Positions 18,598-25,905 of a stretch of DNA of 64,000 bases are shown piece after piece; position 1 is the stretch's first letter; each line of letters begins with the position of its first letter. Location: positions 1 through 64,000 of the forward strand of contig NZ_RJAC01000002.1 in assembly GCF_003999975.1 (NCBI RefSeq). The letters run 5' to 3'. The position numbers were made by a program, and so were the translations under genes. Source of the stretch: Actinoplanes solisilvae (GTDB lineage: Bacteria > Actinomycetota > Actinomycetes > Mycobacteriales > Micromonosporaceae). Under the pieces are notes generated by a model. That model was not told the DNA's origin, ran no database searches, and saw only the letters and a list, made by a program, of their open reading frames with translations.

Positions 18598-18746
18598 CGA
18601 CCGCGCCGCCCGCGGGAAATCTTTCCGAGCCCACGGCACGACCCGCGCCGCCCGCGAAAACCGGCCCAAGCCCACGACCCCCGCCGCCCGCGAAAACCGG
18701 TGCAAGACCACGACCCGCGCCGCCGGCAGGAGACCGGCCGAGCCCG
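18598..18746. repeat. 36-bp imperfect tandem repeat, about four copies
   Basis: Units beginning CGACCC start at 18639, 18675 and 18711 with an exact 36-bp period; a more diverged copy begins at about 18598. The core is GCCGCCCGCGAAAACCGG. The array ends about 60 bp before the helicase start and could be read as Pro/Ala/Arg-rich peptide in the helicase frame, but I regard it as non-coding. Confidence 0.7.
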
Positions 18747-18797
18747 TGGAACTCGCGGAGACCGCAACGGTCAGCCGGAACTGTCGGGCCCCCGCGC

Positions 18798-18803
18798 TAC
18801 CGT
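18798..18803 (+). promoter_or_regulatory. leaderless-type -10 element for the helicase gene
   Basis: TACCGT, six bases before the GTG at 18810, without a Shine-Dalgarno sequence. It supports the short start over the long upstream reading frame. Confidence 0.5.
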
Positions 18804-18809
18804 GCCCCG

Positions 18810-20144
18810 GTGAACTCGCAACCGCTGCTCAGCCCGTCCGCCGAGGCGGGTCTCGTCGTCGACGCCGTCCTGCGCGACCTGCTCGAGGGCGACCACCGCG
18901 GCGTGGTGGTCGACTCGCCGCCCGGCGCGGGCAAGTCGACGCTGGTGGTGCGGGCGGCCGGCGAGCTGGCCGCGACCGGCGACCCGCTGATGATCGTGGC
19001 CCAGACCAACGAGCAGGTCGACGACCTCATCGCGCGGCTCGGCGCCCGCTCGCCCGAGATCGCCGTGGGCCGCCTGTCCGCGGTCGACTACGAGGCGAGC
19101 GACCGTGTCCGCGACCATCCGGGCTGCCGGGTCGGCGCCAAGGTGGCCGACCTGGGTTCGCCGCCCGTCACCATCGGCACCGCCGCGAAGTGGGCCACTG
19201 TCACCGACGGCTCCTGGCCGTGGGCGATCGTCGACGAGGCCTATCAAATGCGGTCCGACGCGCTGCTCCGCGTGGCGCCGCGGTTCCTCAGGGCGCTCTT
19301 CGTCGGCGACCCGGGCCAGCTCGACCCGTTCTCGACGGTCGAGGTCGACCGCTGGACCGGCCTGTCGTGGGACCCGATGCAGAGCGCCGTCGCCGTCCTC
19401 CTGCGGCACAATCCCGAGTTGCCCGTCCACCGTCTGCCCGTCTCGTGGCGCCTGCCCCACACCGCCGCGCCCGTGGTCGCCGAGGCCTTCTACCCCTTCA
19501 CCGGTTTCCGCTCCGGCACCGGCCCCGGCGATCGCAGCCTGCGGTTCACGAGCGGGCCGGCCGGCCCGCTCGACGACGTGCTCGACGCGGCCGCCGAGAC
19601 CGGCTGGGGCCTGCACGAGCTGCCCGCCCGGTTCACGATCCGCACCGATGCCGAGGCCGCCTCGGCCTGCGCCGAGCTCGCCGTCCGCGCGCTGGCCCGC
19701 GAGGCCGTGACCGCCTCCGAGTCGGGCGGGGGCCCGCTGAGCGCCGACCGCATCGCCATCGGCGCCGCCCACCGTGACCAGGCCGCGGCCATCCGGTCGT
19801 TCCTGCCGCCCGAGGCCAGGGGCGTCACGGTCGACACCGCCAACCGGCTCCAGGGCCGGGAGTACGACCTGACCATCGTGCTGCACCCGCTGTCGGGCCG
19901 GCAGGACGCGACCGCCTTCCACCTCGAGTCGGGCCGCCTCTGTGTCCTGACCTCGCGCCACCGGCACGCCTGCGTCGTGGTGGCCCGCGAGGGCATCGCC
20001 GACCTGCTCGACGCCCACCCGTCCACCGAGCCCGTCCATCTCAACGTGCCCGTGAAGTTTCCGGACGGCTGGGAGGCCAACCAGGCGATCCTCTCCTATT
20101 TGCACAAGGGAGTGTCGCTTAGCCGACACGAGCCGCTACTTTGA
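18810..20144 (+). CDS. SF1-type helicase / AAA ATPase
   Basis: A 444-residue ATPase. Walker A is SPPGAGKS at 36-43, Walker B WAIVDEAYQM near 137-146, GDPGQLDPF near 170 (the Q-containing motif III of SF1 helicases), LPVSWRLPHTAAPVV near 208-222, TANRLQGREYDLTIVL (motif V) near 342-357 and LTSRHRHACVVV (motif VI) near 380. This places it with compact Pif1/RecD/DNA2-like enzymes, possibly acting without accessory domains. The GTG at 18810 is preferred because the preceding frame is low-complexity and a -10 element lies six bases upstream. It stands five bases before a beta-family gene and next to a primase-polymerase gene. Confidence 0.82.
   Translation: MNSQPLLSPSAEAGLVVDAVLRDLLEGDHRGVVVDSPPGAGKSTLVVRAAGELAATGDPLMIVAQTNEQVDDLIARLGARSPEIAVGRLSAVDYEASDRVRDHPGCRVGAKVADLGSPPVTIGTAAKWATVTDGSWPWAIVDEAYQMRSDALLRVAPRFLRALFVGDPGQLDPFSTVEVDRWTGLSWDPMQSAVAVLLRHNPELPVHRLPVSWRLPHTAAPVVAEAFYPFTGFRSGTGPGDRSLRFTSGPAGPLDDVLDAAAETGWGLHELPARFTIRTDAEAASACAELAVRALAREAVTASESGGGPLSADRIAIGAAHRDQAAAIRSFLPPEARGVTVDTANRLQGREYDLTIVLHPLSGRQDATAFHLESGRLCVLTSRHRHACVVVAREGIADLLDAHPSTEPVHLNVPVKFPDGWEANQAILSYLHKGVSLSRHEPLL
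20137..20142 (+). promoter_or_regulatory. internal leaderless-type -10 element before the beta-family gene
   Basis: TACTTT overlaps the last codons and stop of the helicase gene, six bases before the ATG at 20149. It suggests the second gene can be transcribed on its own. Confidence 0.45.
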
Positions 20145-20148
20145 GTAA

Positions 20149-21183
20149 ATGGCGGTCTACACCACGGCGGGGTCCATGCGGGACGGCGTCTATCGGCCGA
20201 TCCTGCGACCGCGCCGTGGTGAGATGGCGGCACTCACCCACCTGACGGCGGACGAGGCCGCCCTGGTCCTGCCGATCCTCGAGCTCGACCCGGGCACCGA
20301 CCTGCTGCCGCTGGTCCGCGAGCTGCCACCGCGCACCGGCGTGCTCGCCGTCGACTTCGGAGAGATCGAGGAGCCGGCCGACCCGCTCGTGGCCCCGTCG
20401 CTCGACCTCGCCGAGGGGCTCGCCGATCTCGGCGTGGCCATGTTGCCGGTGCTCAGGGCCCACGAAAGTCGCCGCCGCCTGGCCGCCCACGGGCTGGCCG
20501 CCCGCATGCATCTGCGCCGCGCGTTGCTGCGGCTCCAGCCGCATGTCGACGCGGCCAACCCCGCGCAGGCCGATGTGCTCGTCGACCGTCTGCTGCGCGG
20601 CGCGGGCCTCGAGGTCGAGGAGGTCGACCTGCTGATCGACCTCGCCGAGACGGCCTGCGTGGCGCACGCCGACCGGTTCGAGGAACAGCTCCGGCGCATC
20701 CTGCGGTGGGCGCGCGGCCGGCCGTGGCGCTCGGTCAGCGTGGCCTCGGGCGCCATGCCGGCCAACCTCGACGATCTGCCCACCGATCAGCCGGTCACGA
20801 TCGACCGGCACGACGCGCGGGTCTGGACCAGCATCGGCGTGCCCGGCATCGGCTACGCCGACTACGGCGTGACCTCACCGGTGCGGCGTCGTGGCGTCCA
20901 GCGCCACCGCCAGTTGCCGACGCTGCGCTACACGGCCGAGCACAACTGGTGGATCTACCGCTGGTCGCGACGGGGTGGGCGCAGCGACGACCGTTGCCAC
21001 GACCTGTGCCGCACGCTGGTCACCTCGCCGCACTGGCCGGCGGCCGGCGCCCGCTTCTCGTGGGGCGACGCCGAGATCGCCCGGCGAGCGCGCACCGCCC
21101 GCGGCGGCGGCAGCCCGGCGAGCTGGATGTCGTGGAGCACCTCCCACCACATCGCACACGTCCTGCGAACGCTGAAGCCATGA
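20149..21183 (+). CDS. beta-family (phage-type 'beta protein') protein
   Basis: A 344-residue protein whose start (YRPILRPRRGEMAALTHL, then VLPILELDP) matches the pattern of the beta family (Y.P.L..R.GE..AL, then a strand ending in .P), proteins of unclear biochemistry that often lie near phage and defence genes. Alternating strands and helices to about residue 210 suggest a TIM-barrel-like fold. The C-terminal 110 residues are Arg/Trp-rich (HNWWIYRWSRRGGR, ASWMSWSTSHHIAHVL), fitting nucleic-acid or partner binding. It directly follows the helicase gene and precedes the primase-polymerase gene. A joint role is inferred from this order only. Confidence 0.7.
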   Translation: MAVYTTAGSMRDGVYRPILRPRRGEMAALTHLTADEAALVLPILELDPGTDLLPLVRELPPRTGVLAVDFGEIEEPADPLVAPSLDLAEGLADLGVAMLPVLRAHESRRRLAAHGLAARMHLRRALLRLQPHVDAANPAQADVLVDRLLRGAGLEVEEVDLLIDLAETACVAHADRFEEQLRRILRWARGRPWRSVSVASGAMPANLDDLPTDQPVTIDRHDARVWTSIGVPGIGYADYGVTSPVRRRGVQRHRQLPTLRYTAEHNWWIYRWSRRGGRSDDRCHDLCRTLVTSPHWPAAGARFSWGDAEIARRARTARGGGSPASWMSWSTSHHIAHVLRTLKP

Positions 21184-21208
21184 GGCCGTGAAGCCCGCCA
21201 AACTGTCG

Positions 21209-21214
21209 TACGCT
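21209..21214 (+). promoter_or_regulatory. leaderless-type -10 element before the primase-polymerase gene
   Basis: TACGCT, seven bases before the ATG at 21222, in the 38-base gap after the beta-family gene. Confidence 0.45.
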
Positions 21215-21221
21215 TGTTCTA

Positions 21222-22070
21222 ATGTCGCTGACAGCCGCGTTGGCCTACGCCCGGCACGGGATCCCGGTCCTGCCGGTGCACGAGCCTGATCCGCGCGGTG
21301 GCTGTTCCTGCGACAAGGGAGTGTCATGCGAGCGTCCCGGCAAGCATCCCCGGCTGCGTCACGGCCTCACCGAGGCGAGCACCGACCCGCGCCGCATCGA
21401 CCTGTGGTGGGCCCGCTGGCCGGCGGCCAACGTCGGCCTGCGCACCGGCATCGTGATGGATGTCGCCGATGTCGACTCCGCCGAGGGCTGGCTCGGGTTG
21501 CGTCACCTGCTCGGCGGCGAGCTGCCGGGCGGCCCGCGCGTGCGCACCGGCGGCGGTGGCTGGCATTTCTGGTTCCGGCCGCTCGGCTTCGGCAACCGGG
21601 TTCGCGTGCTCCCCGGGCTCGACTGGCGGGGCAGCGGCGGCTACGTGATCGCCCCGCCGTCGCGCCACGCCTCGGGCGGCGACTATCGCTGGGTCCTGCG
21701 CCCCGGCGGCGTGCTGCCCGAGAGCCCCGGGCCGTTGCGCGCCCTGGTCGAGGGCCCTCCCCCACCGCCGAGCCACGGCCCGATCACCCACCCGACGCGC
21801 TATGCCCGCGCGGCTCTCACCGCCGAGGCCGACCGGGTCGCCCGGGCCCCCGTCGGCGCCCGCAACGACACGCTGAACCGGGCGGCGTTCGCGCTGGGCC
21901 GCCTCGTGGGCGCGGGCCTGCTCGACGCGGCTGAGGTGACCCGCGAGCTCGACGAGGCAGCCCGCGAAGCGGGCCTGGGCCGCGCCGAGACCCGGGCCAC
22001 CCTCCGGTCGGGTCTGTGGGCCGGCCGTCGGTTCCCGTTCGATCCCGAACTGATACGCCACGTGGCGTGA
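21222..22070 (+). CDS. bifunctional DNA primase/polymerase (Prim-Pol)
   Basis: A 282-residue archaeo-eukaryotic-type primase-polymerase. It shows the family N-terminus (ALAYARHGIPVLPVHEPDPRG), a Cys-containing loop (CSCDKGVSCERPGKHPR), the catalytic acidic motif DVADVDS near 80-86, the His motif GWHFWF near 113-118 and the third motif RGSGGYVIAPPSRH near 142-155. The C-terminal helices (ARNDTLNRAAFALGRLVGAG) match the helical accessory domain usual in actinobacterial members. It can be expected to synthesise short primers or fill gaps. With the helicase and beta protein it forms a three-gene collinear set. Confidence 0.9.
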   Translation: MSLTAALAYARHGIPVLPVHEPDPRGGCSCDKGVSCERPGKHPRLRHGLTEASTDPRRIDLWWARWPAANVGLRTGIVMDVADVDSAEGWLGLRHLLGGELPGGPRVRTGGGGWHFWFRPLGFGNRVRVLPGLDWRGSGGYVIAPPSRHASGGDYRWVLRPGGVLPESPGPLRALVEGPPPPPSHGPITHPTRYARAALTAEADRVARAPVGARNDTLNRAAFALGRLVGAGLLDAAEVTRELDEAAREAGLGRAETRATLRSGLWAGRRFPFDPELIRHVA

Positions 22071-22098
22071 AACCCGTCCTGTCCCCAAAGATGGGGTC

Positions 22099-22299
22099 AT
22101 GACCGACTGCACCGGAATCATCGACGTCGTCGCCGGACCGACCCGAAAGCCGTCGCACCGAAAGCCGTCGACCCGAAAGCCGTCGGCTGGAAAGCCACGG
22201 AACCGAAGTGAACGGAACCCACGAAGTGAACCCAGGGCCGCGCCGGGCATATTCATGACCGAGGAGACCGACGCACGCGCAGCCGGAGGCCGGGAATGA
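22099..22299 (+). CDS. possible small basic protein with RKPS repeats
   Basis: A 66-residue frame beginning MTDCTGIIDVVAG followed by pentapeptide repeats (TRKPS HRKPS TRKPS) encoded by a 15-bp DNA repeat. It ends with TGA overlapping the ATG of the next gene (ATGA), which would give translational coupling. GGGG precedes the ATG. It may instead be untranslated leader; the coding case rests only on the overlap and the intact frame. Confidence 0.35.
   Translation: MTDCTGIIDVVAGPTRKPSHRKPSTRKPSAGKPRNRSERNPRSEPRAAPGIFMTEETDARAAGGRE
22141..22215. repeat. 15-bp tandem repeat
   Basis: Three near-identical copies of ACCCGAAAGCCGTCG at 22141-22155, 22156-22170 and 22171-22185, then two more diverged copies. 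The 15-bp period keeps the reading frame of the small ORF. Confidence 0.75.
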
Positions 22300-22970
22300 C
22301 TCAGGGACGGGAACTGAAACCCTACGACGTGGAGATCTCCGTGGCGGCGGGGCGGGACGAGGCCTGGGAGTCCGTCACGCAGCCGGCCGTCCTCCACCAG
22401 TGGTTCGGGTGGGACTACGACGGCCTCACCGCCGAGATCAAACAGATCTTCGTCGACGAGGCGACGTTGTGGGCGCCCGAGCAGATGGGGTGGGCCGACG
22501 GCTCCTATCTGGAGGTGACCGGCGGCGACGACACCGCCCGGGTGCGGGTCGCCCGCGACGGCGACGGCCGAGGTGGACACGAGGTCTACGACGCGATCGA
22601 GGAGGGCTGGCGGTCGTTCCTGATCCAGTTGCGGTTCCTGCTCGACCAGCGGCCGCAGGGGCGGCGGCGCACCCTCTACCTGACCGGCGAGACCACCGGC
22701 GGCCAGGCGCTCACGCTGGCCTCCGGCGAGTGGAAGCGGTTCGGGCCGCGCGTCGCCTGGACCGTCGACGGCGACGACAACCTGGTCGTGGTGTCGGGCC
22801 GCACCCCGCTCGACAGCCACGCGGCGGCCCGTGTCGAGGTGACGGTGTCGCTCTTCGGCGCCGACGACGCCACCTTCGAGGCGGCCCGCGAGACGTGGGT
22901 CAAGCGCTGGGCCCCGATGGCCGCCGACGCCAACGTCACCACCGCCACCGACCCGGCCCCCGGCAGCTGA
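22296..22970 (+). CDS. SRPBCC (AHSA1-type) domain protein
   Basis: A 224-residue protein with a START/AHSA1-like fold: an opening strand DVEISVAAGRDEAWESVTQPAVLHQWFGWD, a long antiparallel sheet and a C-terminal helix TFEAARETWVKRWAPM. Such domains bind small hydrophobic ligands or act as Hsp90 co-chaperone-like factors. GGAGG is well placed before the ATG, which overlaps the stop of the preceding small ORF. No catalytic residues can be assigned. Confidence 0.82.
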   Translation: MTQGRELKPYDVEISVAAGRDEAWESVTQPAVLHQWFGWDYDGLTAEIKQIFVDEATLWAPEQMGWADGSYLEVTGGDDTARVRVARDGDGRGGHEVYDAIEEGWRSFLIQLRFLLDQRPQGRRRTLYLTGETTGGQALTLASGEWKRFGPRVAWTVDGDDNLVVVSGRTPLDSHAAARVEVTVSLFGADDATFEAARETWVKRWAPMAADANVTTATDPAPGS

Positions 22971-23256
22971 GCGGCCCGACGGGCGGGCGGCGGGCTGGCG
23001 GACGGGCAACCACCACCGCCCGTAGGGGCAAACGGGAGGGTGCGGCCGGTCACACCTTCGAGCCGGGCGGGCGCGACGAGCGAGCAGGCGGGCCGCCGCG
23101 ACGCCGCGCGTCATTGGCGGGCTTTCGCGGCTTTGGTCCGCGAAAGCGCGCGGTGGGATTGTGGATTGTCGGTGGATGCCGGACAGGGCGTGCGGGGGTC
23201 GTTCACATCACCGGCAGCCCGGTAGCCTGACAGCTCTGACCTGCCGGGGAGCGACT

Positions 23257-25002
23257 TTGCTGCGGGGTGACTTGGCTTCGGAGGCGCCGACGAGTGCCCT
23301 TTCCGATGCCGCACGCCTGCGATCAGTCGGCCGGCTGCGGCTCGGCCCGGGTGGCGACGCCGCCTTCGACCGGATCGCCGGAATCGTCGAGCGGCTCGTC
23401 GACGTGCCGGTCGCGGTGGTCACCGTGCTCGGCGCCGACCGGCAGCACCTGCCCGGCCAGGTCGGCCTGCCCGAGCCGATCGCGAGCGGCCGCGAGATGC
23501 CGCTCACCCACTCGTTCAGCCGGCACATCGTCGAGTCCGGCGCGGCGATCGCCGTGCCCGACGTGCGCGACGATCCCCGCATGCGCGACAACCGGGTGGT
23601 CCAGGAGCTCGGCGCGATCGCCTTCGCCGGGGTGCCGCTCACCGATTCCGACGGCCTGGTGCTGGGCACGCTCGCCGTCATGGATCGCGAGCCCCGGGTC
23701 TGGACCAGGAGCGAGATCGTGCTGCTGGACGAGCTCGGCGAGGTGTGCAGTTCCGAGCTGCGCCTGCGCATCGCCCGTGAGATCGCCGAGGAGGCCCGCC
23801 GCGCGGCTGAGTCGGCGCACGGCCAGCTCACCCTGCTCGGCGAGCTCACCGACACGCTGTCGACCACGATGGACATCGACGAGGCCCTGCACCGGCTGGG
23901 CGGCATGGTCGCCGGCCGCATCGCCGACTGGTGCCTGATCGCGCTGGCCGACCAGTCCGGCGTCGTCCGCCACGTCTGGGCCGCCCACCGCGACCCGGCG
24001 CGGGACGCCGCCGCGCAACGCCTGGCCGAGGAGTCCCGGGCCGCCGGGCTCGACGCGCGATCCCTGATCAAGGCGGTGCGGCACGGAAGTCTGGCGCACC
24101 ACGCCGACCGCCTGGGCTTCGCCTGCCACCTCGTCGTGCCGATCACGTCCCCCGGCACCTACGGCGTGCTCGGCACGGTGCTGCTCGTCAACGGCCCCGG
24201 CCGGCCGGCCTTCACCGACGCCGAACGCGGCACCGCCGCCGAGGTGGGCCGCCGAGCGGGCATGGCCGTCGACAACTCCCGCGTCTACGGCCGCCAGCGC
24301 CACGTCGCCGAGGTCCTGCAACACAGCATGCTGCCCACGCTGCCCCACGTCGACGGCGTCGACCTGCACGGCCGTTACCTCCCGGCCCAGGACGGCGCCT
24401 CCGTCGGCGGCGACTGGTACGACGCCTTCGCCCAGCCCGACGGCAGCCTGATGCTGGCCGTCGGCGACGTCTCGGGGCACGACATCGAGGCCGCCGCCAC
24501 CATGGGCCAGGTCCGCAACCTGGTGCGCGGCGACGCCTACGGTCGCGAGGACGAGCCGGGCCCCTTGCTGGCCCAGCTCGATCGCGCGCTCCACGGGTTG
24601 CAGGTGCCCGCGGCGGCCACCGCCGTGCTGGCCCGTCTGCGCCGCGACCACGACGACTATCTGCTCTCCTTCGCCAACGCCGGGCATCCCCCACCGGTCC
24701 TGCTGCGCCCCGACGGCGAGGTTGAGATCTGGTGGGAGAGTCCCGAACCGTTGCTGGGCCTGTTCCCCCGAGCCGAACGCACCACCCACCACCGTCGCGT
24801 CCCCGCGGGCAGCACCCTGCTCCTCTACACCGACGGCCTCGTCGAACACCCGGCCCACCTCATCGACCACGGCATCTCCCGCGCCTGCGCCGTCCTGCGC
24901 GGCAACGCCGGCCTGCCTCCCGACGACCTCTGCACTCGCCTCCTCGACTCGGCCCCCCGCCGAGCCGACGACATAGCCCTTCTGGTCGTCGGTTTGCACT
25001 GA
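23257..25002 (+). CDS. GAF-GAF-SpoIIE (PP2C) phosphatase
   Basis: A 581-residue regulatory serine phosphatase without membrane segments. GAF sensor 1 covers about 20-175 and GAF 2 about 195-345. The PP2C/SpoIIE domain covers about 365-580, with metal-binding motifs GGDWYDAF, VGDVSGHDIEAA, FANAGHPPPVLL, YTDGLVEHP and ADDIALLVV all intact. It would dephosphorylate a STAS anti-anti-sigma factor; a STAS protein is encoded at 32838..33155 but is not adjacent. The TTG at 23257 is chosen for GGGGAG five bases upstream and because earlier sequence does not look coding. Confidence 0.9.
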   Translation: MLRGDLASEAPTSALSDAARLRSVGRLRLGPGGDAAFDRIAGIVERLVDVPVAVVTVLGADRQHLPGQVGLPEPIASGREMPLTHSFSRHIVESGAAIAVPDVRDDPRMRDNRVVQELGAIAFAGVPLTDSDGLVLGTLAVMDREPRVWTRSEIVLLDELGEVCSSELRLRIAREIAEEARRAAESAHGQLTLLGELTDTLSTTMDIDEALHRLGGMVAGRIADWCLIALADQSGVVRHVWAAHRDPARDAAAQRLAEESRAAGLDARSLIKAVRHGSLAHHADRLGFACHLVVPITSPGTYGVLGTVLLVNGPGRPAFTDAERGTAAEVGRRAGMAVDNSRVYGRQRHVAEVLQHSMLPTLPHVDGVDLHGRYLPAQDGASVGGDWYDAFAQPDGSLMLAVGDVSGHDIEAAATMGQVRNLVRGDAYGREDEPGPLLAQLDRALHGLQVPAAATAVLARLRRDHDDYLLSFANAGHPPPVLLRPDGEVEIWWESPEPLLGLFPRAERTTHHRRVPAGSTLLLYTDGLVEHPAHLIDHGISRACAVLRGNAGLPPDDLCTRLLDSAPRRADDIALLVVGLH

Positions 25003-25172
25003 GAGCCAACAGCAGGAAGTACGAGTCCTCCAACGCGCGCTACCCAGCAGTCCCGCCGGGTGCCTGGTCACCCTCCTCACGCCGCTTCCGGGCTGTCCCG
25101 GCCCATCCGCCCCGGGTTCGCTCGCGGACAGTCACCGGCTGGACATGTGCGTGGGTAAAGCACCCCGACCGC

Positions 25173-25178
25173 TACATT
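25173..25178 (+). promoter_or_regulatory. leaderless-type -10 element for the MazG-like gene
   Basis: TACATT, six bases before the ATG at 25185, with no ribosome site between. Confidence 0.5.
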
Positions 25179-25184
25179 TCCAAT

Positions 25185-25508
25185 ATGGATCTTGCTGTGT
25201 TGCAGAGGCGGGCCGCGCAGATCGCGGCGCTCTACGACCGGGGTCACGTCGCGGCGGGGCGGCGGGCCTGGGACCCGGACGAGTTCATGATGGGGTTCGT
25301 CGGGGACGTCGGTGATCTCGCCAAGGTGGTGATGGCCGTCGACGGGCGGCGCGACATCCCCGACGCGCGCGACAAGCTCGGGCACGAGCTGGCCGACTGC
25401 CTCTGGTCGGTGCTGGTGCTGGCGCAGCGCTACGGCGTCGACCTCGAGGAGGAGTTCGTCCGCATGACGGCCGGGGTCGAGCGCGACCTGGAAGCTCAAC
25501 GGAACTGA
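25185..25508 (+). CDS. MazG-like nucleotide pyrophosphohydrolase domain protein
   Basis: A 107-residue all-helical protein of the MazG/dUTPase-like superfamily, which hydrolyse (d)NTPs to monophosphate and pyrophosphate using Mg2+. The second half-motif ELADC (ExxD) is canonical. The first reads GDVGDLAK, with Asp in place of Glu in the usual ExxE, so metal binding is plausible but not standard. Its last 13 bases overlap the end of the convergent DUF6232 gene. Confidence 0.78.
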   Translation: MDLAVLQRRAAQIAALYDRGHVAAGRRAWDPDEFMMGFVGDVGDLAKVVMAVDGRRDIPDARDKLGHELADCLWSVLVLAQRYGVDLEEEFVRMTAGVERDLEAQRN

Positions 25509-25888
25509 CTGTCCTGCAGCGCCCGGTTCAGCGCCCGGCAGACCTTCGCGAACGACTCGGCGTCCGTGGTGGAGCAGAGTTCCGTCTCCACGCCCTGATA
25601 GGTCGCCTGCAACGAGTACGTCAGCCGGCTGCGCGACAACACGACCACGGCCCCCACCGCGATCGCGGCCACCACGACCCAGGCCCAAGGGCGCTCGACG
25701 GACAGCGCCAGGATGGCCGCGGCCGCGACCGCGGTGACGGCGCCGACGACGACCGGCACGAAGTAGGCGTCGCGGCGCTGGACCCGCCCGACATCGCGCA
25801 GGCCGTCGAGGGAGAAGAGCCGCCCCTCGACCCGTACGAAATGGGTCTCGGTGACGAGGCCGCCGGGTCCTCGATAGTAGGTCCTCAT
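25496..25888 (-). CDS. DUF6232-like membrane protein
   Basis: A 130-residue protein. The N-terminal YYRGPGGLVTETHFV pattern and two adjacent hydrophobic helices (about residues 45-85) match small actinobacterial DUF6232 proteins. The C-terminal part (TYQGVETELCSTTDAESFAKVCRAL) looks like a cytosolic PH-like tail. The start at 25888 lies 17 bases after the stop of the upstream 472-residue gene on the same strand, so it may be the last gene of the nuclease operon. Function unknown. Confidence 0.75.
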   Translation of the reverse strand: MRTYYRGPGGLVTETHFVRVEGRLFSLDGLRDVGRVQRRDAYFVPVVVGAVTAVAAAAILALSVERPWAWVVVAAIAVGAVVVLSRSRLTYSLQATYQGVETELCSTTDAESFAKVCRALNRALQDSQFR

Positions 25889-25905
25889 GGCGGCCACCCC
25901 CGATA

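Larger units (their letters stand above)
17689..18809. other. 1.1-kb region without a supported gene
   Basis: It separates the 222-residue gene from the helicase-beta-primase cluster. It contains the inverted repeat at 17865-17904 and the 36-bp repeats near its right end. The open frames here lack chromosomal codon bias, carry low-complexity Pro/Arg stretches and have no ribosome sites. The left part (17750-18300) is noticeably less GC-rich than the flanks. I see no tRNA or recognisable structured RNA. Confidence 0.55.

Noticed and set aside
18598..18746. Possible CRISPR array
   Set aside because: The 36-bp units are contiguous with no unique spacers and no cas genes are near; it is a plain tandem repeat.
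17988..18809. N-terminal extension of the helicase frame by 274 residues
   Set aside because: The extension is low-complexity Pro/Arg sequence made partly by the 36-bp repeat, and a -10 element sits six bases before the GTG at 18810.
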